From the NCBI GenBank assembly GCA_025929455.1, contig JAICMB010000221.1:1-6023 (forward strand): a stretch of DNA of 6,023 bases. Reading direction: 5' to 3'. The stretch's first letter is position 1. Each line of letters opens with the position of its first letter. The position numbers and the translations under genes were made by a program. The DNA comes from Bryobacteraceae bacterium (GTDB lineage Bacteria; Acidobacteriota; Terriglobia; Bryobacterales; Bryobacteraceae). The notes under the pieces are model-generated. The model made no database searches, was not told the origin of the DNA, and saw nothing but the letters and a program-made list of their open reading frames with translations. Positions 1 to 5,937 of the stretch are shown here, in pieces.

Positions 1-86
1 ACCTGACCTAAGCCCGTTTTGCAATTTGGCCCAGCTGCCGTGTACTACTACATCCCAATTTCTTCGCAGCATGCGCAGATTCCGCC

Positions 87-140
87 GTGGGGCAGGCCTC
101 CAGGCCTGCAGCGGGTCTCCAGACCCGCTGCGCCCGCTGC
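87..140. repeat. Paired-palindrome repeat, copy 1
   Basis: Two adjacent near-perfect hairpins. Hairpin A at 92-109 has arms GCAGGCCT and AGGCCTGC around a CC centre. Hairpin B at 108-131 has arms GCAGCGGGTCT and AGACCCGCTGC (11 bp), also around CC. The arms of A and B share positions 108-109, so both cannot be fully formed at once. A further CCCGCTGC at 133-140 duplicates the right arm of B and offers an alternative pairing. The element starts GTGGGGCAGGC, as does the copy at 5938. It resembles REP-type intergenic palindromes in form; no transposase is seen nearby. Confidence 0.8.
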
Positions 141-164
141 AAAAAACGCTCGGCCTATAAGCCG
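141..164 (-). terminator. Possible weak intrinsic terminator
   Basis: Read on the minus strand, CGGCT (164-160), loop TATA and GGCCG (155-151) give a five-pair stem with one T-G wobble. It is followed by AGCG and then six Ts (146-141). It lies about 140 nt beyond the stop codon of the Nramp gene and points the right way to end that transcript. The stem is short and the T-run is offset by four bases, so it may be fortuitous. Confidence 0.3.
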
Positions 165-197
165 TTGTGTACGGTTTGGTTGCGGCTCCGCTGCTCT

Positions 198-250
198 GCG
201 GGGCAGGCTGTCAGCCTGCGGCGGGTTGCCAAACCCGCCGCGTCCGCTGC
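198..250. repeat. Paired-palindrome repeat, copy 2
   Basis: Same plan as the copy at 87-140, offset by about 110 bp. Hairpin A at 203-219 has arms GCAGGCT and AGCCTGC. Hairpin B at 218-241 has arms GCGGCGGGTT and AACCCGCCGC around GCCA. Both copies begin with GGGGCAGGC and end with CCGCTGC. Differences between the copies mostly fall in matched pairs, so each copy keeps its stems. For example, the outer pair A110-T129 of copy 1 corresponds to G220-C239 here. This pattern supports function or mobility as a folded nucleic acid rather than plain sequence duplication. Confidence 0.8.
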
Positions 251-303
251 CGCACGATGCCCCGGAGCTTTCCACGCCGGCCATGACTGCATCCGACGCT
301 TTC

Positions 304-1632
304 CTATCGCCAGGTGGCAAACATCAGGACCGCGGCCAGGGTCATGACAACGGCACAGATCCATCCCAGCGAACTCAGCAGCCTGGAATTGACATGTCTG
401 CCCATGACTTGCCGGTTATTCGTCAGGAGAACCACGATCACAATAAGCGGCGGCGCCAGAACACCGTTAACGACGGCCGACCAGAAAAGCATCTTTACCG
501 CATCGAAACCGGCGAAATCGAGACTGAGACCCACCAGCATCGCGAAACCTACGACCGAATAAAACCCCTGTGCGAGGTTCGGATGCTTCTCAAGCGAACC
601 GACCCAATTTGCGGCTTCCGCGAGAGCATACGCGCACGAGCCGGCCAGCACCGGAACGCCGATCATGCCGCCGCCGACCAACCCCAGACTGAAAAGCCAA
701 TAGGCGCCTCCCCCGGCGAGAGGCCGCAGCGCTTCCGCAGCTTCACGGGCCGTTGTAATCGTGGTCTTCCCATGCGCGTGAAGTGTCGCCGCGGTCGTCA
801 GGATGATGAAGTACATCACCAGGTTCGAAAAAAACATTCCGGTCAGAACGTCATTGCGAGAATGCCGCAGCTCTTTTTTTGTAGCCCCCTCGCGCTGTTT
901 GAGCGTGGTCCGGCCGATCGCAACCTCTTCTTCTACTTCCTGTGAGGCCTGCCAGAAGAACAGGTAGGGAGAAATTGTCGTTCCGAGAATTCCGACCAAG
1001 GTCGCCCAGTAGGCACTCGAAAACTCCAGGTGCGGCACAAGCGTCGCATAGAGAACCTTGCCCCAGTCCGGCTTTGCCAGAAACGCCGCCAACACATAAG
1101 CGAACAGCGCCAAGGTCAGCCATTTGAACGTTCGTGCGATGAAGCGGTAGTTGCTCCAGAGCAGGAGCGAACAAATCAGCACCGCGTACACGGGCGTCCA
1201 GATGGTCGACGCCACGCCGGTCACCATCTCGGTGACTGCGGCCATTCCACCCAGGTCCGCGCCGATGTTGACGACGTTCGCGATCATCAGGAGCGCGCAC
1301 GATCCCCACAGCACCCACCTCGGATATCGCTTGCGAATGACACCCGCGAGTCCGCGGCCGGCGACCATGCCCAAGCGGGCGCACATCATCTGTACAGCCG
1401 ACATCAGCGGAAATGAGAAGAGTGCTGTCCACAACGGCGCATAGCCGAACGCAGCGCCCGTGACAGAGTAGGTCGAAATGCCCGATGGATCGTCGTCCGC
1501 TGCCCCGGTTATCAGGCCCGGCCCGAGGTCCGCAAAGAAGCGGCGGAACCTGCCAAGGGTCTGCGGCTGCGCAATCCCTGCGTTCTGGTTCTTGCGTTTC
1601 TTGTGCTTAATGTTCAGTGCTTTCTGACGCAT
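304..1632 (-). CDS. Nramp-superfamily divalent metal transporter with atypical metal site
   Basis: An inner-membrane secondary transporter of the Nramp/MntH superfamily (COG1914-like), 442 aa from the chosen ATG. About 11 membrane segments can be read. The first includes LGPGLITGAADDDPSG (about 37-51), the sixth TTISPYLFFWQ (about 218-228), and the seventh FFSNLVMYFIILTTAATLH. After the sixth comes a charged loop with QEVEEEVA and a basic stretch, which I recall as common in this bacterial subgroup. Classical Mn/Fe transporters carry DPGN in helix 1 and an A-x-x-M-P-H motif in helix 6, supplying Asp, Asn and Met to the metal. Here the Asp remains, Asn is Gly (DPSG), Met is Ser, and MPH reads SPY. 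Substrate is therefore uncertain: Mg, Mn or another divalent ion. I chose the ATG at 1632 because GAGGA lies 4 nt upstream. A GTG at 1710 would add 26 residues with no family features. No partner gene is adjacent. Confidence 0.88.
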   Translation of the reverse strand: MRQKALNIKHKKRKNQNAGIAQPQTLGRFRRFFADLGPGLITGAADDDPSGISTYSVTGAAFGYAPLWTALFSFPLMSAVQMMCARLGMVAGRGLAGVIRKRYPRWVLWGSCALLMIANVVNIGADLGGMAAVTEMVTGVASTIWTPVYAVLICSLLLWSNYRFIARTFKWLTLALFAYVLAAFLAKPDWGKVLYATLVPHLEFSSAYWATLVGILGTTISPYLFFWQASQEVEEEVAIGRTTLKQREGATKKELRHSRNDVLTGMFFSNLVMYFIILTTAATLHAHGKTTITTAREAAEALRPLAGGGAYWLFSLGLVGGGMIGVPVLAGSCAYALAEAANWVGSLEKHPNLAQGFYSVVGFAMLVGLSLDFAGFDAVKMLFWSAVVNGVLAPPLIVIVVLLTNNRQVMGRHVNSRLLSSLGWICAVVMTLAAVLMFATWR

Positions 1633-1636
1633 GCCG

Positions 1637-1641
1637 TCCTC
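1637..1641 (-). promoter_or_regulatory. Ribosome binding site favouring the start at 1632
   Basis: GAGGA on the minus strand sits four bases before the ATG at 1632-1630 of the Nramp gene. The upstream alternative, GTG at 1710-1708, is preceded only by a GGGGAC stretch. The spacing is slightly short, so the choice is likely rather than certain. Confidence 0.45.
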
Positions 1642-1745
1642 GGCTTTGGCCGAACAGATGATGCGGGTCGAGCGTTCCGCGTGATCCGGCAGAAAGCCGA
1701 AGCGCTGCACGTCCCCGGCGAATGGCTCGCCGGTGCAGTTTCACA

Positions 1746-1763
1746 AACATATGTTGGATTATA
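1746..1763 (-). promoter_or_regulatory. Candidate promoter -10 and operator-like palindrome for the Nramp gene
   Basis: On the minus strand a perfect TATAAT occupies 1763-1758, in an AT-rich island within GC-rich DNA. No good -35 box lies 16-18 bases upstream and there is no extended TG, so it would need an activator or a non-standard factor. Just downstream, where transcription would begin, is the perfect 10-bp palindrome AACATATGTT (1746-1755). A repressor bound there would block initiation. Its half-sites resemble the outer arms of MntR-type boxes as I remember them, but they are too short to assign. Confidence 0.35.
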
Positions 1764-1931
1764 CGTGGTGACGGCAGTTGCGTCGCTGCGCTGTCCCGCG
1801 GCCGCAATCGCGCACAGCGATCTCGTTCCGGGACCACTCCGTACGCGAGCAGCTTCTCTTAATTTCCGTGACGTGAACAATGACCGTGGGCAACTGAGCA
1901 GCGAGCGTTAGGTGACCAAGTGGGGCAAATA

Positions 1932-2792
1932 TCATTCCCGGAACTGCGAAGCGTGATCCGTGGCCCAGCTGAGGAATGTTCGCGGCGGTTCTCCTGTGAT
2001 CTCCTCGAACGTCGATGTGATGAAGGCAGGTTGGCCGATTGCGGCGGCCCAGGCGTCCAGCAACATGTTTATGATGGAAGCGGGCCACATCGCGCCCCAT
2101 TCACGCCTTGCCTCATCGGCGGACATCTCCTCGACGCGCAATGCGCGATCGATGACACGTGAAATCGTACACAGTTGCTCCAATTGAGTTAGAGATTGAG
2201 GCCCCGTCATGACGTATTCCGCCCCTGTGTGGCGGTCGTCGCACAGCGCGTGGACCGCGACTCTGGCGATATCACGCTCGTCTATCGGGGCTGTAGGAGC
2301 CGCCAAGTACGGCCAGCGCACGATGTTGCCCGCCCGAATTTGCGGCGCCCACCAGCCCAATGCATTACCGGCAAACATTCCCGGCCGAAGAAACGTCCAT
2401 CGCAGTTTTGAGCCTTCGATCGTGCGTTCGATTGTTTCGGCCAGATTGCGTGCCTGGTTCGGTTGCTGGAAGAAGGGGTGCGCGGTTTTAAGCGGAGCTG
2501 AGAGAAACACGATCCGCTGCACCTTGTTCGCGATCCGCTCCAAAGTCGGCGCTACGAACTCTGGCGGGGCAGTCCACACCAGAAACACTGCATCCACATC
2601 CTCCAGCGATCGATCGAGAGATTCAGGACTTCTGAAATCCCCTTGAACAACCTCGATTTGCGCCGGCAGACGAGCCGCGTTAGGGTTACGCACGAGCGCG
2701 CGCACGTTCTTCCCGGTCGCCGCCAGTTGGGAGGCGACGTGGCCTCCGACGGTTCCGGTTGCGCCCGTTACGAGGATACGCATATAGGACAT
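1932..2792 (-). CDS. NmrA-like NAD(P)-binding (atypical SDR) family protein
   Basis: A cytosolic Rossmann-fold protein of 286 aa, full length for the NmrA/atypical short-chain dehydrogenase family. The N-terminus RILVTGATGTVGGHV (about 5-19) carries the GxxGxxG dinucleotide loop. ALVR follows the second strand, and this Arg (35) often favours NADP(H). GDFRSPESL (about 51-59) is the usual Asp-containing strand end, and FLRPGMFAGN (134-143) is the family's conserved Arg-Pro segment. The usual YxxxK catalytic pair of classical SDRs is not evident, so it may be a redox sensor, a quinone reductase-like enzyme or an isomerase-type relative. Substrate cannot be read. The ATG at 2792 and the ATG three codons inside (2783) are both possible; neither has a clear ribosome binding site. 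It stands alone between two gaps of about 300 bp, so it is probably monocistronic. Confidence 0.88.
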   Translation of the reverse strand: MSYMRILVTGATGTVGGHVASQLAATGKNVRALVRNPNAARLPAQIEVVQGDFRSPESLDRSLEDVDAVFLVWTAPPEFVAPTLERIANKVQRIVFLSAPLKTAHPFFQQPNQARNLAETIERTIEGSKLRWTFLRPGMFAGNALGWWAPQIRAGNIVRWPYLAAPTAPIDERDIARVAVHALCDDRHTGAEYVMTGPQSLTQLEQLCTISRVIDRALRVEEMSADEARREWGAMWPASIINMLLDAWAAAIGQPAFITSTFEEITGEPPRTFLSWATDHASQFRE

Positions 2793-2920
2793 CTTAAAGC
2801 GCCCGCATCAGGTACCGACGCGAGCAGAAACCGGAATAGCGCGGCCGGCACAGCATCATCGCATCGAAATCTCGAGCACCGATGCCGCGAGCCGCCCGCC
2901 CGCTGTCCTCACCGGAATAT

Positions 2921-3010
2921 CTATGCTTCGCATCCGAACGTATAGAGCGCGTCACCGGTCTCCGGGTCTACGTAGAATCCGAGCTCTTTCCGGTTCGGAA
3001 GTATTCGCAT
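2921..3010 (-). CDS. Possible very small ORF or gene remnant (29 aa)
   Basis: An ATG-to-TAG frame encoding a 29-residue peptide containing KELGFYVDPETGDALYTF. The composition looks protein-like, with a mix of acidic, aromatic and turn residues, unlike the Arg/Pro/Ala-rich shadows elsewhere in the window. There is no Shine-Dalgarno sequence before the ATG, and an in-frame TAG lies a few codons upstream. It may be a small protein, the surviving tail of a decayed gene, or chance. I do not recognise a family. Confidence 0.22.
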   Translation of the reverse strand: MRILPNRKELGFYVDPETGDALYTFGCEA

Positions 3011-3062
3011 GCTTAGAGAAAAATGGGTTCGCTATGGTTCGCCAGCGCGGTAGTCACTTAAA

Positions 3063-3078
3063 GGCAATCGGGATTACC
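3063..3078 (-). terminator. Weak hairpin downstream of the cytochrome operon
   Basis: On the minus strand GGTAAT (3078-3073), loop CCCG and ATTGCC (3068-3063) form a six-pair stem with one G-T wobble, followed by TTTAAG. It lies about 35 nt beyond the TAA of the pentaheme cytochrome gene. Position fits a terminator, but only three Ts follow, so intrinsic termination would be inefficient. Confidence 0.25.
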
Positions 3079-3113
3079 CAGATCTTTATTCGAGACTAGC
3101 TCGTGAGGTTAGC

Positions 3114-4721
3114 TTACTGCTGCACCTCCGCCCGCGCCAGCACCTGCGCCGTAGCCTGCCCCATCGCTTCATAGATCGCGTTAAACCGCCGCGGCTCCTG
3201 CGCCTGCCCGTACGCCTTCAAGTTATTCGCCCACCGAAACCCGATCGGCTCATACCAAAGCTCTGCGATGATCCGCAGCGGTCCCGCGCCGCCCGCCACA
3301 TCCACGGAGTACCGCACGCGATCCCCGCCCGCCGCAAAATTCGCATCCTCGCGCGCCGCGCCCATCACCGCAATATCCCGATCGCCGGTCGTCTTGTCGA
3401 ACCCATGCGGCAGCAGCCGGTTGTCCTTCAAATACCCGACCGCCGTCAGCAACCCCGTCGTCACCTGCCCCTTCGGATCACCCAAAATATCCTCGTAAAT
3501 CTGCACCTGCCCGGCGTTCGTGACCTCCGTATAATGCGGCTCGTACTTCCGCGCGTCCGCGTCATTGTCGTTCCCCACAATTGACCCGTCTGCGCGCAGC
3601 TTGCCTGATTCGAACAGCACCCGCCCAACGTGATCCCGCACGCTGAAGTAAATCCACGCCCTCCGCGACGGATAAGCGGTCGGCAGCTTGTGTCCCGTCA
3701 GATTCTCCACCACCACATCCGCGTCCACATGCCCGCCGCTCACGCGTACATTCTCAACCGACACGCGCGCCGACTTCTCCTGCAGAAACCGGATCGTCCC
3801 CTGCGCCGCCGCATCCAGTTCCTGCGGCAGCGCCGCGGTCTCCAGATCGCCGCGATACCGGTTCAGCGCCCATTGCAAAAAGAAATTCCCGCCCGTGAAC
3901 ACGTGCCGCTTCATGCCCTCGCGCGGCACCCCGAACACGCGCGTAATCGGCGTGGGCTCCGCCACCACCGGCATGTGGCAATCCTGGCACGTCTGCTTCG
4001 TTTTGTAATCGCTCGCCAGCCACTCCTTGTAAGGCATCTGCTCCGGCAGTGACCCGATCGCTTGCCCATCCGGCCCGAACGCTGTCGTGATCAGCGTATG
4101 ACACGTCGCGCACAACTCCGACTTGCGAATGTGGTCCGTGTTCTCGGTCGGCTGAAAATCGCGCGTCGAACTCTGCATGATGCGCGCCTGCCCGGCATCG
4201 ATCTGAAACGGCCCGTACTCCGGCCGCGCGTGCGGCACATCCGGCGCCTCGATCACAAAGCCGCCGTTAAAACTCTCGCGCGTGCCCAGCTTCTCTTTGC
4301 TGATCTGATGACAAATCGAGCAGTCCACGCCGTCCGCCGCCGCCGCGCCCTGCTCTTTATCGGTCTCAAACGGCAGGTGCGCGAAAATCCGCCCCTGTTT
4401 GCCCGCGATCTTCGCCTCGTACCGCGTCACCGGCATATGGCAAATCGAGCACTCGTCCTCAATATGCGCGACATGCTGCGGATGATCGATGGTCTCCCGC
4501 CGCACGCTGGCCTGCCAGTACGGATCGCGCGACGAATTTGCCATCACGCTTGCCCGCCACGCGAACCCGATCGAAACATCTTCGCCCTGCGGTGTCGTCA
4601 GCTCGTTATGGCACGCGATGCAGCGGTCCGACGTCAAAAACTTCGGCTGCTGCTCGGTCCGCGTTGACGCCCCCGCGTACGCCGCTAGCGCCAGCATCGC
4701 CACGCTCACCCGCGCCCGCAT
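3114..4721 (-). CDS. Secreted pentaheme c-type cytochrome
   Basis: A multiheme cytochrome c of 535 aa. The N-terminus RARVSVAMLALAAYAGA is a Sec signal peptide, probably cut near residue 18, placing the protein in the periplasm or beyond. Five CxxCH heme sites are visible: CIACH 34-38, CSICH 91-95, CSICH 134-138, CATCH 204-208 and CQDCH 245-249. Several other His residues, such as those in HPQHVAH (80-86) and TDHIRK (195-200), could supply distal ligands. The layout recalls cytochrome c554-type proteins. Residues about 320-535 have no heme motif and read as a beta-rich domain with ENLTGHKLPTAYPSRRAW (339-356). Start: ATG at 4721, preceded by GGAGGG with 6-nt spacing and overlapping the upstream stop codon. 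Extending to 4946 would only add antisense-like sequence from the neighbouring gene. Likely role is electron transfer; partners are unknown. Codons favour G-ending forms (GCG, CAG, CGG). Confidence 0.92.
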   Translation of the reverse strand: MRARVSVAMLALAAYAGASTRTEQQPKFLTSDRCIACHNELTTPQGEDVSIGFAWRASVMANSSRDPYWQASVRRETIDHPQHVAHIEDECSICHMPVTRYEAKIAGKQGRIFAHLPFETDKEQGAAAADGVDCSICHQISKEKLGTRESFNGGFVIEAPDVPHARPEYGPFQIDAGQARIMQSSTRDFQPTENTDHIRKSELCATCHTLITTAFGPDGQAIGSLPEQMPYKEWLASDYKTKQTCQDCHMPVVAEPTPITRVFGVPREGMKRHVFTGGNFFLQWALNRYRGDLETAALPQELDAAAQGTIRFLQEKSARVSVENVRVSGGHVDADVVVENLTGHKLPTAYPSRRAWIYFSVRDHVGRVLFESGKLRADGSIVGNDNDADARKYEPHYTEVTNAGQVQIYEDILGDPKGQVTTGLLTAVGYLKDNRLLPHGFDKTTGDRDIAVMGAAREDANFAAGGDRVRYSVDVAGGAGPLRIIAELWYEPIGFRWANNLKAYGQAQEPRRFNAIYEAMGQATAQVLARAEVQQ

Positions 4722-4733
4722 CACCAACCCTCC
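4721..4733 (-). promoter_or_regulatory. TGATG stop/start overlap with internal Shine-Dalgarno
   Basis: The TGA of the cytochrome-barrel gene (4723-4721) shares its A with the ATG of the pentaheme gene (4721-4719). GGAGGG (4733-4728), a strong ribosome binding site, lies six bases before that ATG and encodes the final codons of the upstream protein. This arrangement indicates one transcript and likely translational coupling of the two cytochromes. Confidence 0.85.
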
Positions 4734-5887
4734 GTCAGCTTGCCGTCCGCCCAATCCCACAGCACATAAAACATCGCCTGCATATCGCGCCCGGCCGTGT
4801 TCGTTACGGGAACCCGCAGCCCCGCCGCAAACCGCACGTGCTGCCGCTTGCTCAGCGTCACCTGCATCTCCGGCATCACGTCCCAGTCCGTCTTCGCGCC
4901 ATTCACAAGGTCGCGGCTCGAAAGGAGCTCGAACATTGGCGACCACGCCCGCCCCAATCCCGCCTTCTGGCTGAACGTTTGCCCCACCGCGGATCGAAAA
5001 AACAAGTTCTGTGGAGCCTTAGCCGTATCCGCCGGTAGGTCCGCGCCCAACTGCAACTGCACAAACGTGCGCGTCGGAAACAACTGCCCGTATGCCGCGA
5101 ACGTCTCGAACGTCGTCACTCCGCTCCCGAGCCCGTGTGCGGCGTTGCCCGTCGGGAAATTCACTGCGCCGAAAACGCTCAGAATCGATCCCGTATGCAG
5201 GTTCGAGAAAACAACGCGCTTCAATCCCAGCCCGGCATCTCCAAAGCCTCCGTACCACAGCCCCGGCCGCGGATGCACGAAGTCCACCGGCACCGCCACT
5301 TCGATCTGGTTCCTCTTGCCGAAGCGCTGCTCATGTACGATCTCCGTGCCCACGCCCGGCGCGCCCTGCACATTCAGCGTCGTCAGGATCACTTCTTCGT
5401 CTTCGGGAAACGCCTTCTCCGTCGCGAGCGCCAGCGGCAGATTCAATTCCCCGCGCGGCCAGCCCTTCTCTCGGCAGAACCCGCGCAGATACTCGATCAC
5501 CGCGTCCATCTGCTCCGAGCTCAGCGCACCGGAAAACGACGGCATGATCTGCGAAAATCCGCGCGAAGGTCCTCCGTCGCGGATCACCGACTTCCAAGCC
5601 CAGTTATCTTCCGGTGTGGTCTGATCGCAGCGCGTGAAATCCGGAAACGTGTCCGGCTTCTCAAATCCGATGGTCGATTGCGGCGCGCCCTTGCCATTCC
5701 GCCCATGGCAGCCCGCGCACCCGGCCTGGTAAATATCCTTGCCGCTCGTCAGCTTCGCGGCCCCGGTCGACTGCGCTTCCAGCCGCACCGCCGCGAGCAC
5801 CATCAAAACAAAAACGTGCCGGTACGTTCGCAACCACGCATTGTAGCGTCCACCCGAGTCACAACACCGGCGCAAAAAGCGAATCAT
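4721..5887 (-). CDS. Monoheme cytochrome c fused to a putative outer-membrane beta-barrel
   Basis: A 388-aa protein in three parts. First is a long, partly basic leader with hydrophobic HVFVLMVLAAVRLEAQ, probably a signal peptide ending near residue 39. Second is a class I cytochrome c domain (about 48-138) with heme site CAGCH (57-61) and likely axial Met 115 in QIMPSFSG. Third is a C-terminal part (about 150-388) of roughly 10-12 alternating amphipathic strands. GFGDAGLGLKRVVF and FGAVNFPTGNAAHGLGSG resemble the phenol MetA-pathway/transporter-type barrels (PF13557-like). The protein ends in Trp, as many outer-membrane barrels end in an aromatic. It may mediate electron transfer at the outer membrane with the coupled downstream pentaheme protein. 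Start is uncertain: ATG 5887 has GAGGG nearby, though close; GTG 5902 adds five residues; TTG 5833 would give a compact 21-residue signal peptide. Cys 87 and Cys 138 could form a disulfide. Confidence 0.87.
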   Translation of the reverse strand: MIRFLRRCCDSGGRYNAWLRTYRHVFVLMVLAAVRLEAQSTGAAKLTSGKDIYQAGCAGCHGRNGKGAPQSTIGFEKPDTFPDFTRCDQTTPEDNWAWKSVIRDGGPSRGFSQIMPSFSGALSSEQMDAVIEYLRGFCREKGWPRGELNLPLALATEKAFPEDEEVILTTLNVQGAPGVGTEIVHEQRFGKRNQIEVAVPVDFVHPRPGLWYGGFGDAGLGLKRVVFSNLHTGSILSVFGAVNFPTGNAAHGLGSGVTTFETFAAYGQLFPTRTFVQLQLGADLPADTAKAPQNLFFRSAVGQTFSQKAGLGRAWSPMFELLSSRDLVNGAKTDWDVMPEMQVTLSKRQHVRFAAGLRVPVTNTAGRDMQAMFYVLWDWADGKLTEGW

Positions 5888-5937
5888 CGCCCTCGCTCGC
5901 ACAGCTCAAACAAGCGTTGGCTTCGTTCCGTCAGGAA

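Larger units (their letters stand above)
1..303. other. Non-coding left edge carrying repeats
   Basis: I see no credible gene here. Open frames in this stretch are low-complexity readings of GC-rich palindromes, rich in Arg, Pro, Ala and Gly, and the two strands contradict each other. It contains two copies of a double-hairpin repeat (87-140 and 198-250) and a weak terminator-like hairpin between them. The region lies downstream of the minus-strand Nramp gene, so it would form the 3' part of that transcript unless transcription stops earlier. The 1-86 portion holds nothing I recognise. Confidence 0.7.
1633..1931. other. Gap between the NmrA-like and Nramp genes
   Basis: About 300 bp with no convincing intact gene. 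It holds a TATAAT box and palindrome at 1746-1763, described separately. A minus-strand TTG-initiated frame from 1893 to 1759 (44 codons) begins PTVIVHVTE, which resembles the first strand of 4-oxalocrotonate tautomerase-like proteins. It then runs into Arg- and Cys-rich sequence unlike that family and has no ribosome binding site. It could be a decayed gene scrap or chance. Confidence 0.4.
2793..3113. other. Gap between the pentaheme cytochrome and NmrA-like genes
   Basis: This 321-bp stretch has no gene of normal size. It must hold the promoter of the NmrA-like gene and the 3' end of the cytochrome transcript, but I find no strong -35/-10 pair. It contains a 29-codon minus-strand ORF (2921-3010) and a weak hairpin (3063-3078), each listed separately. 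I see no double-hairpin repeat here, unlike the window edges. Confidence 0.6.

Noticed and set aside
41..53. TACTACAT resembling half of a BlaI/MecI operator
   Set aside because: Only one half-site is present, with no inverted partner and no adjacent regulator or regulated gene.
87..250. CRISPR array
   Set aside because: Only two imperfect units, each an internal double palindrome, with no regular spacers and no cas genes.
19..945. 308-residue plus-strand open frame
   Set aside because: It runs antisense through the Nramp gene and through the palindromic repeats, with Arg/Pro/Gln/His-rich composition and no domain signal.
3630..4667. Plus-strand frames opposite the pentaheme cytochrome (3630-4052 and 4062-4667)
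   Set aside because: Extremely Arg- and His-rich products on the strand opposite a well-supported heme protein; no independent coding evidence.
4722..4946. N-terminal extension of the pentaheme cytochrome by 75 residues
   Set aside because: The added stretch overlaps the end of the cytochrome-barrel gene in another frame and is Arg/Gly/Ala-rich. The ATG at 4721 has a strong ribosome binding site and begins a clean signal peptide.
4797..5624. 275-residue plus-strand open frame opposite the cytochrome-barrel gene
   Set aside because: It is antisense to a gene with clear heme and barrel features; Ser/Pro/Arg-rich, as expected for a shadow in GC-rich DNA.
4721..5887. Identity as the iron oxidase Cyc2
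   Set aside because: Cyc2 has a very short heme-binding segment before a 16-strand porin. This protein has a full class I cytochrome domain and a smaller, different-looking barrel. Only the general fusion idea is shared.
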